A stretch of DNA of 64,000 bases, from assembly GCA_949318235.1 (NCBI GenBank), contig OX439131.1:5784579-5848578 (forward strand), in the 5' to 3' direction. The position numbers were made by a program, and so were the translations under genes. Source of the stretch: Ecdyonurus torrentis (Eukaryota > Arthropoda > Insecta > Ephemeroptera > Heptageniidae). The notes under the pieces were generated by a model. That model was not told the DNA's origin. It worked only from the letters and a program-made list of their open reading frames with translations, and made no database searches. Shown here one piece after another: positions 1-12,951 of the stretch; position 1 is the first letter of the stretch, and every line of letters begins with the position of its first letter.

Positions 1-1091
1 AGTGATAACAATTTGATAACAAACACAGTACGGCAAAGATAAAAAAAAAGTTTCGCAATTTTTAATTTTTAGCTGTATATACAAAAAAAATCTTTATTAT
101 GACCCAGGCAGAGGCAGTTTATGGTAACTCAGGTTGCTACAGCAAGAGTCCGTCTTTTCAGAAATTATTTACAAAATAACAGACAAGAAAGAAATATATA
201 TCACCAGAAAAAACAACTGATCAAAAAAGAAATAGCGATGAAAGAATGCAAAATTATGGGGGGGGGGGGGGATATATAGACATATAAATATATTTTAATG
301 ACAATGCTTTCAGTATATAATTGCAAATTTGTAAATAAGTGTATTGCATAATTATTAATTATATATAGTATATATATAGTGTGATATGTGTGCATACCGT
401 GCATCAATACATCGCAACGTGCATCATCAATTTTGGAGTTAGGATAAAAAAAAAATCGGACAATAACATATAATTATATATAATATACTCACATAGAATT
501 ACGATTGTTATTTTCAATTAATATTATAGCTTATCTTATTGCGTAAATTAATTGTCATTCGAATCCTGCAACTGCAAATATATATGGCGTTGACGTACCG
601 TCATAATAAAATAAAATAAATGCACGTCGATGCTATATTTGAGCAATGAATAACATTGCTTAGCTTAGGACAAACGTAGGTTTTCACTATCTTTGGAATA
701 TAAGTAATTTTTTTGTCATTATTATTTTTATCGCATATATACATATACTTGAAAACCTATATACAATTCAACTTTTGTTATGGCATCAAATATCAAATCT
801 ATAAAAAAAAAATTTGCTTAGTATTTTTAAACTGGCAAAATGTGCCACTTTCCCATACCGGCCCATGTTATTTATAGTACTCATTTATGGCGTTGATTTT
901 AACTTAAATGCAGCCACCCTATTGATTTGACAGTATTTGACTGAATCTGAACTCTGATCAGAAATTCTGAATAATTGAAATTTTGCTCATATTTCAGATA
1001 ATCCATAGACAACCAATCCACTTCGCTCTTTTTATTTGGCGCCAGAAAAAAACCTTTTTATCCAGTGCGCTTGCGCGTGACGTTCGAAGAA
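1..1091. other. Upstream flank and probable promoter of the PIAS gene
   Basis: I see no coding region here. The stretch is AT-rich with a G-run near 256-270. The last 60 bases before the PIAS start codon are distinctly GC-richer, include a TTGGCGCC palindrome and GCGCTTGCGCGTGACG, and are the most likely promoter and 5' UTR. The exact transcription start cannot be read from sequence. Confidence 0.4.
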
Positions 1092-3000
1092 ATGGCGGAG
1101 GCAGCGGAACTGAAGGTACGTGAAGTGATAGTTGCACATTTCTTTTCCAAATAATTGCTTAGGTTTGCTTAATTAGTGCAAAGCTAACCTTTTAAATTAC
1201 GAGAAAATTATCACACATTATTTTTATATGATGGGTATGTTATTTCTTTTTGTATTTACTAGCATAAACAAATTTTATTGATCAAGAGCAACAGCTCAAA
1301 AAAATGTGATGAAGGTTCCTTGTGCTTTGCCTTTGTTCGACTTCGAGTGGTGTCAAAACTCAAAAGAAAATTTGTTTTTGTTCATGTTTTAATCTTATTT
1401 TCTTTGTGTGTGCCTTGTTAACGTAAGCAGATAGATTTAATTTCTTATAAAATTTATTTTAAAACGTAACATAAAACTTATTGTTTTCATTATATTACAC
1501 ATAATATGCATACATTAATGAAAATATAAAAAGAAGCGTGCGGAGTAAGGGGTGTCAAACATGAAAGGGATGCTGAAATAACCCGGCTTTAGAATGTTCT
1601 ACATAGTCGCTGTGGGAAAATCAAAGATACCGATGATCATTATTGTTCAAACGAATCTTGCATAAATTGCTATCGTAAACCATAACCAAGTATGGATGAA
1701 CTCATCGGAACTCATGCATGCGGTGGGGAGGTTTTGTTGTGGGTTGCGTTCCAGTTTGTTATGTCATTTTCTACGGCAACGTCGCTTTTTGCGTTTGCCC
1801 TTGGGTCTTGGGTCACAGTACAGTCTGAATCTGTAAAGTGCGGGTGAGTGAAGAGAGAGAGTCGAGAGAGAGAGAGAGAGAGAGAGAAGGCACAAAGGCA
1901 AGCTTTGTTAGTTGTGAGTTGTGGGATATGACCAGTGGTAGTTAGTTGGTGGTGAGTCAAACTCTCATTTTTCAGCATTTTTTAAATCGTCAGTGCAGAT
2001 GCAGAGCTACAGATAGTAAAAAAGTCTTATTATATCGTTAGATTTAAATATATTAATATTTATATAATATAATGTGTTACATGTTACACACCATTCATTT
2101 TATTGAATGTGCTTATGATTTTTATTTAAACTTGTTGGTGCATTTTGTTTTATTATACAATACCAAAAAATGGCCACAAAAAGAAATTGAGCCAACATAT
2201 ATGATACATGTTTTTGGCTTGGTACAAGTAATAAAATCGCTTCAGATGGATGTATTGCTTTCTGAATAAGTACCCAATCCACTTGTGTTTTTTTTATTAA
2301 TTAAATTTACGATTATTGTGGGTCCATTCATCAACATACATAACTACATGTAATAAAATTACGGTACAGTAACACATCACGGAATTTTATATCGCTTTTT
2401 ATTAAATTTTAATCTTGCAGCTAAACGAGTTAAATTATTTTCAGTTCATTAATATAAATAATTTAATTTTAATTATCATAAGTTTTGTTTGCAAATAATG
2501 TGTAAACGTTAATATATACCGGTATGTATGAACAAAATATTATGTTCTGCAAGATTGGAATGTCCTGCTGCACTGGCTGGTCTTGCAAGAAATGACCTTC
2601 ATTTAGCATACTTCTTTATATTATGTGGTCATGACATGAGTTAGAAATGTATGCATTGCAAGTTGGTTCTCACACTGAGAAATATCAAGCTTTTTTTTTT
2701 TTTCTTTTCCAATTTAATGCTATTGCATAGCAAGGATTTTTTTTCATTTGACGTTCACAGTTCTTCGAACTAAACGACTTTTTTTTTGTTTTCTTCAAAT
2801 CATAATTACAGTCAACCGGGGTGACTTTGTTTGAACACCCATTTATCTCTACTTTGGGCACTCATTTCAAAATATTGAAACATGTCATTAAGATCAAAAA
2901 CAAATTTGAACTATAGCAAGGGTCTTCAAATTTCTAAAATGAGGCCCCAAGACAGAGATAATTGGGTGTTCAAAGTCACCCCAGTTGACTGTAGTTCAGC

Positions 3001-3032
<32 letters not shown>

Positions 3033-6000
3033 GAGAAACCTTCTCTATTTATTAGTTTTTTTAAATGCTAAATTGCCCTGTTATATAATACCTTTAATAA
3101 CAAGATGATATATTTAACTAAAAATTACCATATTATCCTCTATTTATGTTATATTTTTTATATTAATTTCAACGATTGTTTTGATTTCAGAATATGGTAT
3201 TGAGCTTCCGAGTGTCTGAATTGCAGATGTTATTAGGTTTTGCTGGACGCAATAAGACAGGACGTAAGACAGACCTCCAAGCTCGTGCCCTTGAACTTAT
3301 CAGAGTTCGTTCTGGTACAATCCCAAATAAAATTCGAGAACTTTATAGATCAATTCAGTAAGTATAAGTAAAGCTCTGTAGCATGTAATAGGTGCGTGGA
3401 CAGCAACTGAAGTTATACTGTAATTTTTTTAAAAGCTGGTGCACTTCAAGGCGTAGAACACCTTGAACAAAAAAGTTGTGTAATATCCTAACGAACCTGG
3501 AAATCAACGTTGATTTGGCCGAAGTCATTGATTTCTAATTTATTTTCCATTCACAAAATGCCGCTGGCGGTCACTGACGTCACAGCTTGCTTGTATTACG
3601 TGCGTGTAAACCGAGCGAGCTCTGATGTTAATGACCGCCAGCGGCATTTTGTGAATGGAAAATAAATTAGAAATCAATGACTCCAGCCAAATCAACGTTG
3701 ATTTTCAGGTTTGTGAGGATGTTACACAAAACTTTTTTGTTCAAGGTGTTCTACGCCTTTAAGTTTCACTACGGGGAATTAACTAAAAATGCTTTATATT
3801 TTCACAAATGAAATAGATTCTTTAGTAAATGCTTTATATTTTCACAAATGATATAGATTCTTTTGTATTTTCCACAAACTACACACAAAAATTGAACTTT
3901 AAAATCGTCGGCTGAATTTTTTGTTTTCTTTGTTTGGCACACTTATTAATGACGTCATGAAGTTTATTTATTTTTTACTTATAATTTATTTCAATAGCAA
4001 ATATCCTTGCATACTTTTTGTTAGTTGAATATTATTTAAATAGTTTTCTTCATGTAAAAATTAAGGATACTTAATTTGAGGGATGTTTTGCTTATGTAAG
4101 AATCTAACTTCCGAATGAGGTGGAATGTATCATGTCACTCGAGACACTTTTGTCAGGCATGTACTGAGTGAGAAGAAGAGCTGATTCGGAAGTCAAATTT
4201 GTATGCCAGCAAAGTATGAGCTTTTTTTTTCCCCCCTTCAAATCCAGCATACTTGATTCATTTGTATATGTTGAAAAATAAGAAAATAAATTTTCAGCTT
4301 AGAAAAATTACTCTAGAATTTTTAAATTGTACGTAAAAATTAAATTGATGTAATGATGTTAAATGATAAAACATACAACAATTCTTGGCTGAGGGTTTTT
4401 AAGTTTAATTTTTGTTTGTAGTTTCTAGAACATACTTTCATAATTATGCATTTCTGTATTACAGTAGCTTGTTTCTAAAACAAGTTACATCCACTTGTCA
4501 ATAAGTTTCAAATCAGCATAGTTAAATATATACCATTTGACCTTAGCAGCAAGTTGACTTGTTTTTAAAATAAACATATTTTACACAGGTATAAAATAGG
4601 TAGTATAAAGACTGGCTTAGACTACTATTTATGTACTGTAATATGTAACTTACTTTGCATTTCAAAGTAAGTTATACTAAAATTTCACAAACATATTTAT
4701 AGAATTTTAACCAAGCTTAATCTGTTAAGTCAATATGCTGGCTTGACTTTTTCTGATACTGTGATCAATTTTTTCCCTTCTACAGTTTAATTTTAAAAGC
4801 ATTGTAGTAAGATGTAACAACTTGTGCTCACCTTATGATTAAAAAAAATAATAAAATAATACAGACCTCTCTAGTTTCTTTGTATTTATTGTTAAAATAG
4901 AAACATGAAAGTTATATTGCTTATAGGTTATCTAACGCAAGTCAGGCGGCTAGTTCAACCTCAGATATTTCAACAACCCCTCCACCAGCTAACAACATGC
5001 AGAGATCGTCATACAATCAGACTGGATATGCAAACCCGCAGCAAATCGTAAATCAATATATTCTCACTCCACAACAAGTGTTTTATCACCTCATAACATT
5101 TTTATTTTTAAATCTAAACTTTGATAAAACAAAGAAGCCCATGCAATTATACTAACACTAACATAAAATTATATAACCATAATAAAAGTAATTATGTTTT
5201 TTTATGTTAGAGTTCCAGTCAAGTTGCTGGGCATCTTTTAAATTTTCTCAATACCAAGGTACAAACAATTTGCCTTTTGTCTTAAATATTTAAGCTATAT
5301 AAGAGATATGATATGACATTGCAGGCTCGCTCTGCTGCTTTACCTGCATACGGTCAGGGTATGTATCATCAGTATCAGCCAAGACTGCCAGTACCTGCGG
5401 TTCCAAGCAGCACACGACATGGCTCTCAACACAGTAACTACCCAGTTCATCCAGACGTCAGGCTAAAACGACTACCTTTTTATGAGTTAATAGCTGAGCT
5501 TATCAAGCCCTCAACACTAGGTAATTACAAGTTTTAATTTATTTAACAGTATTCATGTAATTTCATTTTAATTCTTTGTTGCTTACAGTCCCCTCCTCCA
5601 ATTCCTCGCGGCTACAGGAAGCCAATTTTGCGTTCCACCTAACTCCTCAGCAAGCCACAGACATCAGTATGTCAGGCAACAGTAGACCAGGCATGAAGGG
5701 AGATCACACAGTGCAGGTATGTACCAAACACTCAGGAATAAGTTACAAAGCATTGGATGTATGAAAAAATTGTAAATGTAGCAACATGACCACAAAGATA
5801 ACACAGGTCAAGGTAGAGAGCGGGTACGTTAGGTGCCAAAAAAAAAATATTGAAATGTTGCCTTTTACTTTGTATTTTATTCTTACATAATGGGTACACT
5901 GATAGTCTCGTTATAGTTAATATTATATTGTTTTCTGCATTAGGCAGTTATAGCTATTAAGGTAGAGACAGTGGTAAAAATATTGTGTGTTTATTGTGAC

Positions 6001-9000
6001 AGTGATAGTGTCTTTACCTTATCAATGAGCTTACCAGACTAAACTGCAAACTATCCCATTTATTTCCATTATCAGCCAGCTTCCTTAGTTGTAGATTTAC
6101 CATGCCTATCAGTGTAGATGCCATTAAAAATGGTGTAGCTGCAACAAGTGACACAAATAAATGTTGGATGTTTAGGTGCAGTTGAGATTCTGCCTACTAG
6201 AGACATCATGTGAGCAAGATGACAACTTCCCTCCAAGTGTTAGTGTTAAGGTTAACAACAAAGTCCTCACCCTACCTGTAAGTTGAACTTTCATTTTTAA
6301 TTGCGTGTTTGCACATTATCTTAGTAAAAATTAATTTCATGCCACTTATATTACTAAAAAGGGAATTTAAAATGGTTGAGTGACAGTTTTTAAATCAGTA
6401 CATAATACAACTTTTTTGAGCTAAAATTATTTATAAATTTTCAGAATCCAATTCCAAGCAACAAGCAAGGTGTAGAGCCTAAGCGTCCACCTCGTCCCAA
6501 CAATATTACTCCTCTCTTGAAGCTAAGCCCCACAGTGGCTAACCACATCTCAGTGGCTTGGGCGCCAGAGTATGGACGTAACTATACCATATCTGTTTAC
6601 TTGGTGCGCAAGATGACCTCCACTGACCTACTTCACAAAATGAAGGGCCGTGGATTAAGAAATGCGGACTATACAAGGGGACTGAGTAAGTCTTGGAAGA
6701 GAAATATTTTGTATTCAATTCCTTTTGTCAACTTTGTGAAAAGATGTTGCAATAAGATACGATAAATTTAAGGAAACCAGCAAGGACCTTACCATAGTGA
6801 TAAAAGAGTCATTAGTTAGGTAAAAATCTTGCTAGCACAAATGTGTTTATAAACTGTGCTAGCAAGATTTTTCACAATACTATGGGACTCCCTTCACTAT
6901 GGTAAGGCCTTTTTTCTGGTTTCCACCTTTCTTTCAAATTTTATGATACCTAACTGTGGTGGTTTATTTTCACTAATATCTACTTATGCCCTGTATTGCA
7001 CTTTATTTTTAGTCAAAGAAAAGCTGGCCGAGGATGCAGACTGTGAGATTGCAACTACATCACTGCGTGTTGCTCTGATGTGTCCACTTGGCAAGATGCG
7101 TATGACCACCCCATGTCGTCCCTCCACTTGTACCCACCTGCAGTGTTTTGATGCTTCTCTATTCCTGCAAATGAATGAGCGTAAACCCACATGGATGTGT
7201 CCAGTGTGTGATAAAACTGCAGCGTATGATACCCTTGTGATAGATGGGTAAGTAGCAAGATAGTATAATGAAGAAAGGCTCACATGGTGGAAGTGATGTT
7301 ACATGAATAGTTTCACAATAGAAATTAACTTTGTTGTACTATTCAAGTGACAGCTGAACCACTACTGAGCCAGGGGTGGGTGAATTGAGTGTAGCAGTGT
7401 CATAAAGAGTTAAATATTGAACATAACTGATGTGTGTTCTGTTACTGTTGCAGTTACTTCCAGGAGGTTCTCAACTCTGCTCGTCTTCCTGTAGACTGCA
7501 GTGAAATCCAGTTACTTGCTGATGGCTCATGGACTATATTATGTGCTAAGAAAGAGACTAATACACAAAATATATCACCAGTTGTAAGTATTATACTTGT
7601 AAGTAGTAAATTCTGACTATACTGTTAAAATCCTCTTGGTGCAACAAGAGGCTACCTTTACATGAAATATATACTGGCGATGTTGTTTATTTATTTGCAT
7701 CACTTATAGCAAAGAAAATTTTAGTTGGCTTTATCGCCCATTTCAAATGACAGTTTTTAGTTAAATAAACGATTATTTAAGAAATATCAAACATCCTTAA
7801 CTGGCATGGACTATATTTTATAGTACAGTACTATACAATATGTTATAATGGTCATTATATAATTTAATATATAGGCAGTTTGTAGAGAGCATTGCTTGTG
7901 TGAACCCAATCTAAATCTTTGCATAATATAATATCACATTTATTTTATATGAAGGCTGAAGTGCTGTTGACACATAGCTGGATGTTGCACTCTAGAATTA
8001 TGAGAGAAGTTATGTATTGTAGTTAATTTCTTATTTAGTGAAACAAAATATATATATTGTGTTGATCTATGTAAATAAACATTGCTCTAGTCAGATTGTT
8101 GGAGTGATCTGATAATTTGTTTTATTGTTACAGCAAACCCCCAAGGTGGAGCCTCAGGTCGAGACACTATCTGATGAAGCTGGTAAGTGTAACGTATTTA
8201 CATTGAGGAATTTGGTGAACCCTTTGTAGTTTCTTCTGTAGCTTTTGTGATGAAATGTCAAGTTATTAAAGTAATCAAATAATAACATTCTAATACACTA
8301 GCATGAATATTCTATTACAATTTTTAAGAACAAATTTAGTATTTTCTGATAGTGTTCATTTCATGCATTAAATAATGATGACTCAATTTTTTGAAGGACT
8401 TACTTGATAACTTTTACTGAGGACTAATTTATGAAGCAAGTCTTTTAATTAAATATTCTTATCATACCCATGATTTTATCCTGCTTCCTAGCATAGTGCC
8501 TGCATAAATATTCGTATTTCTTTTTATAGTATAGTTTTTTTATTCATTTGTATTGCTATTCTAGCCAAACGTTTGTGGCTTATTTTTTTACTCTTAAATT
8601 CTAAACCAAGCAATATAGTATGTATTTACTTACTGACTGCAGTGAAATTAGAGATAATGCACAGTGGCAATGACAAATTTCATGTGCGGTGTGTGAATTT
8701 GCGTCAGATCTACTTCCAGTAAATTTATTAACTTCAAAAAAACATTATACACAAAATATTTTCTTGTCATGCATGGAAATGTAAAAACAAACAAAATCCC
8801 CAAATGAAAAGTGAAATGTGCTATCTTCAGTTTTTGGCTGAGTGTAGCAATTGTGATTAAAAATAACAACGTTAAAATTACAGAAGTGGTGGCTACAGAC
8901 CCAGATCTTGGCTCTCCTCCCAAGAAAAAGGCACCAGTGGTGGTTGACTTGACCCTAAGTGATTCTGAAGATGACACTCCTGCCCCTTCACGTAACGTTG

Positions 9001-12000
9001 AGACTGCCCATGCAGATTCCTCAGTCAAACGTAATTTCTCAGGTATGAAACTGCCTGATTATATTCCTCTGTCTTCTTCTAATTATAGTTTTGGTTCATG
9101 AAAATTTTTGCAAAATATGTATCATCTTTTTTTATTATAAATCTGTTTTGTTTTCAGGGGAAATAATTTGTATACTGTTATTTATGTCTTTCTTTATAAT
9201 GTTTGTATTCAATGATTTTAAATTGTATTGTATGTTTAATTTTATGTAATAAGTGTGTAAATGAAATCAAAATTTGTGTAAATGTAAATTTCTTAAGATA
9301 TAAATTTAAAGAAGAAGAAAAAAAAAATTTATTTGTAATATTGACTGATATATTTCTTTGTATTTGATATCAAATTTAGATTATTATTATTTCTTTATTC
9401 AGTGTTATTAATCTTTGTTTCTCACATATAATTTTACAATATTAATTAGCAGCAATTTTTAAGATTGTAAAAATGTAAATTAAGGCCCAGTATAATTCAG
9501 TATTACTATTTTGTACAGCTTGATAATTTGTGATTTGTTTGAAAATAGAATATTTTATGTAGGTGTAAAGGCTTAATATTGAGTGAATGCAGTAACAGTA
9601 TATTAAACAAAAGATAGGCATGCAATAATCATGCTCATTTCAAGAGACTTCTATGATGAAGATGAAAATAATTATAGTAATAATAATAATAAAAGTATTT
9701 AGGAAAAGGAAAGATACCATCGTGGTTTGGACAAACATGTGACGTTAAAATTTGATAGGGAGAAACCAAATGAGAGTTGGCGCCAGGCAGCAGCGTCAAC
9801 TGAAAATCTCAAATGGCGATAGTGGTTTAAAAAAATATATATTTGAAAAATATATATATCACGCCAACTCTCATTTGGTTTCTCCCTATCAAATTTTAAC
9901 GTCACATGTTCGTTAATAATAATAAAAGGAGAGAATAAAAAATAATAATAACAAGGCATGAATGAAGCCACAAAGATTCTGGTATTTTCTTTTCTTTGAT
10001 TAAAATAATTACTTTACACTATTGATTCAAAATTCACAAAAATTTTACTTATGTTTCTGTACCATAGTTTTTCTCTCCTTTTATTGTAATTATTTAACTT
10101 TGACTTCTTTTTTTGCTACAATAATAGTAAATACTGCATGTTAATGCAATTAATATTATAAAAATAATAGTATGCTGTAGCACAAATATATTCTAATTAG
10201 CACTCCATTGGTTTTTCTTTGCCTTTTTCCCTGTGCTTGCTTGGCTATGCGGTGAGTTAAAACTACACTTCGCTTAGTTTTGCATGGGGGTTTTATTGAC
10301 ATTATTGAGCATTGCTTAATGTAAAGTAACAAGTTTCAGCAATAATTCTGCTTGTGTTAATTTGCATGGGGTAGATAATTGAAAATTTCGAAAAGGTTCA
10401 TTTCTTTCCTCAAAAAATTTTGTATTAGAATTTTATTCTTAAGTATGATAGATTTGAAACAAAAGGACAGGAGAAAGCAGCAAGGACCTTACCATAGTGA
10501 AGAGAGTCCTTTAGTTTGGTAGCACAGAGATAAGATATCAAACACATTGCATACATTTTGACAATAAACTCCAAGAGAGATGGAGCGTATTTTGCCTTCA
10601 TCAGTCTTTACAAACTCAGAGAGAAATCAGAATATTCATAGTTTCTCTCTGAGTCTGTAAGGACTGATGAAGGCACAACACGTTCCATCTCTCTGGAAGT
10701 TAATTGCCAAAATATATATATAATGTTTGTTTGTTTTTCTCTATGTTAGCAATATTTTCACCAAGCCATGGGACTCTCTTCGATATGGTAAGACCCATGC
10801 TGGTTTCTCCTATCCTTGTCTCTCAAATTTACAATTAACCACAATGTTTTATTTTTCTTGATAGTATCACACTTTGTTTAGTCATAGTTTTTAGTATTTA
10901 CATTATTAGACTAGATAGTAATAACATATACTTTTAATAATGTTACACTTCTTCTTTTCAAGTTATTAGAGAGTGAATTTGTACATACAATATCATCTAG
11001 AATGAAAAGTAAAAACATTTATTACAACAAGAATTGAAAATTATAGATTTGATCAGAAGTATCATGCATAGATATTTTCCTAATGTTGCTTATCCAGTCG
11101 TCACTACTCCTGTGTGATGCTGTCACTCATCACAGCTTAGTTAATAATTATAGTACACATATGTTCAAAGAAAAGACTAGGGAGACTAACAAGTACTGTA
11201 CCACGATGAAGTCCACAACTAGGCGAAGATCTTGATGTCGCAGGTAACACAAATCTTTACATTAATTAAGACATTCCAAGGGTAATAGCCTTCTTTATCA
11301 TTACACTCTAAACTACTAAAGCAGAGGGCTGTCATTCTCAAAATGTCTTATTCAAAGTGAACATTTGTGTTAACTGTGCTATCAAGATCGTTGTCTAGCT
11401 ACTGACTTCATCGTGGTAAGGCATTTATTGGTTTCTGTATTATTTCCTTTGATATTTAACTTCCTAACATAATTATAGGTTGTAGTCTTAGTTAATATAG
11501 AAAAATTATTGCACTTGTAAGGTTATATGCAAATATTTGAAATATTAAGAAATTCGCCTTATGTTCAGGAATGATAGTTTATTGTCGTTGTTATTAGTTG
11601 CAATTTTTATTTACAACTGGCTGAATTCAACATAAGAAACACATTATATGAGAGCAGACTATTTATGATAAAAATATTAAGTTATTTCTTGTGCAATTCA
11701 TTGATATTTTTCAAGCAGAAGTAAGTATATCAGTTCTTCCTAATACAGACCTCGTAGTAGAGTTGTTTTTGCCATGCGACTATGAGCTCCATGAAAAGAA
11801 CAGGTACGATTCAAGGTCGCATCACACAAAAACTCTACAACAAGGTTTCTATTCGGAAGACTTGATGTGCAGTAGTTGTTGTGACTCTATACTCGATGTC
11901 AACAGCTTCTGTCACACAGGCTCCTCCCTAAACTTCTTACTCCTAAAATTTAAGTGCACCAGATGCACTCTGATCCAGCATGCCTAGCAACGACACAGCA

Positions 12001-12951
12001 TAATAATACTCAGAGAATAAAGAGGCAATGCCGTAACAATAATATCTCACTATTTATGGGGTGAGTTAAAACAAGAAAATGTGGAAGGCGCCTGTGTGAC
12101 AGAAGTTGCTGAACTTGAGTATGAGATGCAAACTTGTTAAATATTGTAAAAAGGTAGGGCCTTGCCTTAGGAAGTTGTAAGTTTGCAGTTTTTAAGATTA
12201 GGTAAATAAGTATACTGATAGAATTGCTTTATAACCAATTTTTCTTCTTCTTTGCCCATGAGCAAAAATATTTTTACCTACAAAAGTGAGGCCTGTAACG
12301 TACATTAGGTAAGCACAAGTTGTTCCAATCAATCACAGCACTTCTAAAATTGAGGTTCTGAAACATACAAAAACTTGCTATCACTCTTATGACCAGAAAA
12401 AGTAAACCTAACCTTGTCTTTATAAACCAAGCTGAAGTACACACATAACTTTGAATCTACAGTATTAATCTTGTCTAACCTTGCGTAGAAGTATACAAAT
12501 TCTGACATATTCTTTCCTTGAACAGTTAAAACTTAAAGATTTGATATGGATAAAGAGTATTGAAATATTTATATTTTATGTTACAGACCATGCAAGTGTG
12601 AGTAGCAGCAGCAGCAGTAGTAGTCGGAGTAGTAGCAGTAGCCAGAGTTCAGTGTCCAATGTACGACCTGGTTCTGTCAACTCCTTGGGTCACAGTCCTA
12701 ACGTCATCACATTAGACAGCCCATCACCTCCAGTCACACCAGCAGTGGCCCACTCTGGCAACTCTTTGTCTACCACACCACTTAGCTCAACAGTGGTACC
12801 TCCTCCTGCACACTCCAACAGTTCAAGTTCCTCGTATATGCATATGCAATCCTTATACAACATGCAGTCCCTACCCTCTTTACCAATACTAGATCTTGAT
12901 TCAGACTCGTCTAGTGGATCAAACAATCTACGTACTAACTATCAGTTTTAA
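1092..12951 (+). CDS. E3 SUMO-protein ligase PIAS, complete, 13 predicted exons
   Basis: PIAS proteins are nuclear SUMO E3 ligases that bind Ubc9 and regulate transcription and chromatin. Predicted exons: 1092-1115, 3191-3357, 4927-5077, 5211-5258 (tentative), 5325-5520, 5589-5716, 6176-6277, 6445-6685, 7013-7247, 7454-7583, 8134-8182, 8884-9042, 12587-12951. All phases agree and give 664 aa, the usual PIAS size. Seen in order: MAEAAELK start and SAP domain (about 11-45); PINIT domain from VHPDVRLK (171); SP-RING with C392, H394, C415 and C418 in the spacing of known zinc ligands (CTH...CPVC); a basic KKK and SUMO-interacting motif [13 protein letters not shown] (509-521); a Ser-rich tail (544-664) coded partly by AGC/AGT repeats. 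Introns carry several mobile elements. A polyadenylation signal is possible at 13194. The 5077 donor is weak, so the exon 3 end is the least certain boundary. Confidence 0.93.
1864..1887. repeat. (GA)n microsatellite in PIAS intron 1
   Basis: About 12 GA units, preceded by a shorter interrupted GA run. Confidence 0.9.
2807..2993. mobile_element. mariner-type MITE in PIAS intron 1
   Basis: Terminal inverted repeats of about 38 bp begin TACAGTCAACYGGGGTGAC and end GTTGACTGTA. They are bounded by TA on both sides, as Tc1/mariner insertions are. There is no transposase; the interior is about 110 bp and non-coding. One arm has a short TTGT insertion relative to the other. Confidence 0.75.
3443..3764. 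mobile_element. Inverted-repeat MITE (131/133 bp arms) in PIAS intron 2
   Basis: Left arm 3443-3573 and right arm 3632-3764 are near-complementary, with a 58 bp spacer. The ends read CTTCAAGGCGTAGAACACC and its complement, and the inner arm includes ATGCCGCTGGCGGTCA. There is no ORF. A shortened relative lies at 44862-44970. Confidence 0.8.
6756..6965 (+). mobile_element. Tailed inverted-repeat element (CCAGCAAGG family) in a PIAS intron
   Basis: Imperfect arms meet around 6855. Each carries the family motif CCTTACCATAGTG next to GGAAACCAG, and an inner stem AATCTTGCTAGCACA. On the right side only, the element continues as CCTAACTGTGGTGGTTTA, a diverged form of the one-sided tail seen at 46.4 and 49.2 kb. 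No ORF. A target duplication is not clear. Confidence 0.7.
9681..9928 (-). mobile_element. Foldback element with a perfect 49-bp inverted repeat and 15-bp target duplication
   Basis: The arms 9734-9782 and 9862-9910 are perfectly complementary over 49 bp, with a 79 bp spacer. To the left only is a tail containing ACCATCGTGGTTT, related to the tail of the elements at 46.4 and 49.2 kb. A 15-bp direct repeat TAATAATAATAAAAG lies at 9681-9695 and 9914-9928. It is simple in composition, so it is weaker evidence than the other two duplications. No ORF. Confidence 0.75.
10447..10850 (+). mobile_element. Tailed inverted-repeat element (CCAGCAAGG family), larger form
   Basis: The outer arms share AGCAAGGACCTTACCATAGTG with the other family members. 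They enclose a second inverted repeat (about 10570-10705) with GATGGAGCG and ACTGATGAAGGC. The right end runs on as TTAACCACAATGTTTT, a diverged tail. The inner stem has CTGATGA but lacks the GAAA needed for a hammerhead. Confidence 0.65.
11166..11482 (+). mobile_element. Tailed inverted-repeat element, TAACACAAAT subfamily
   Basis: Diverged arms begin near AAAGAAAAGACTAG and end near TTGGTTTCTG. Shared inner motifs are CCACGATGAAGTC, GATCTTGAT and TAACACAAAT. It is closest to the copy at 43445-43648. The tail CCTAACATAATTATAGG is weakly recognisable on the right. Confidence 0.55.

Noticed and set aside
1712..1978. 88-codon minus-strand frame near the first PIAS exon
   Set aside because: It runs across a (GA)n tract read as Ser-Leu repeats and has no recognisable domain.
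10570..10705. CTGATGA inside a stem as a possible further hammerhead ribozyme
   Set aside because: Neither strand has the GAAA segment or a UH cleavage site in the right place; only the CTGATGA string matches.
11691..11987. 98-codon frame in the last PIAS intron as an alternative exon
   Set aside because: No similarity to PIAS C-terminal regions, weak splice signals and many Cys residues in a pattern I do not recognise.
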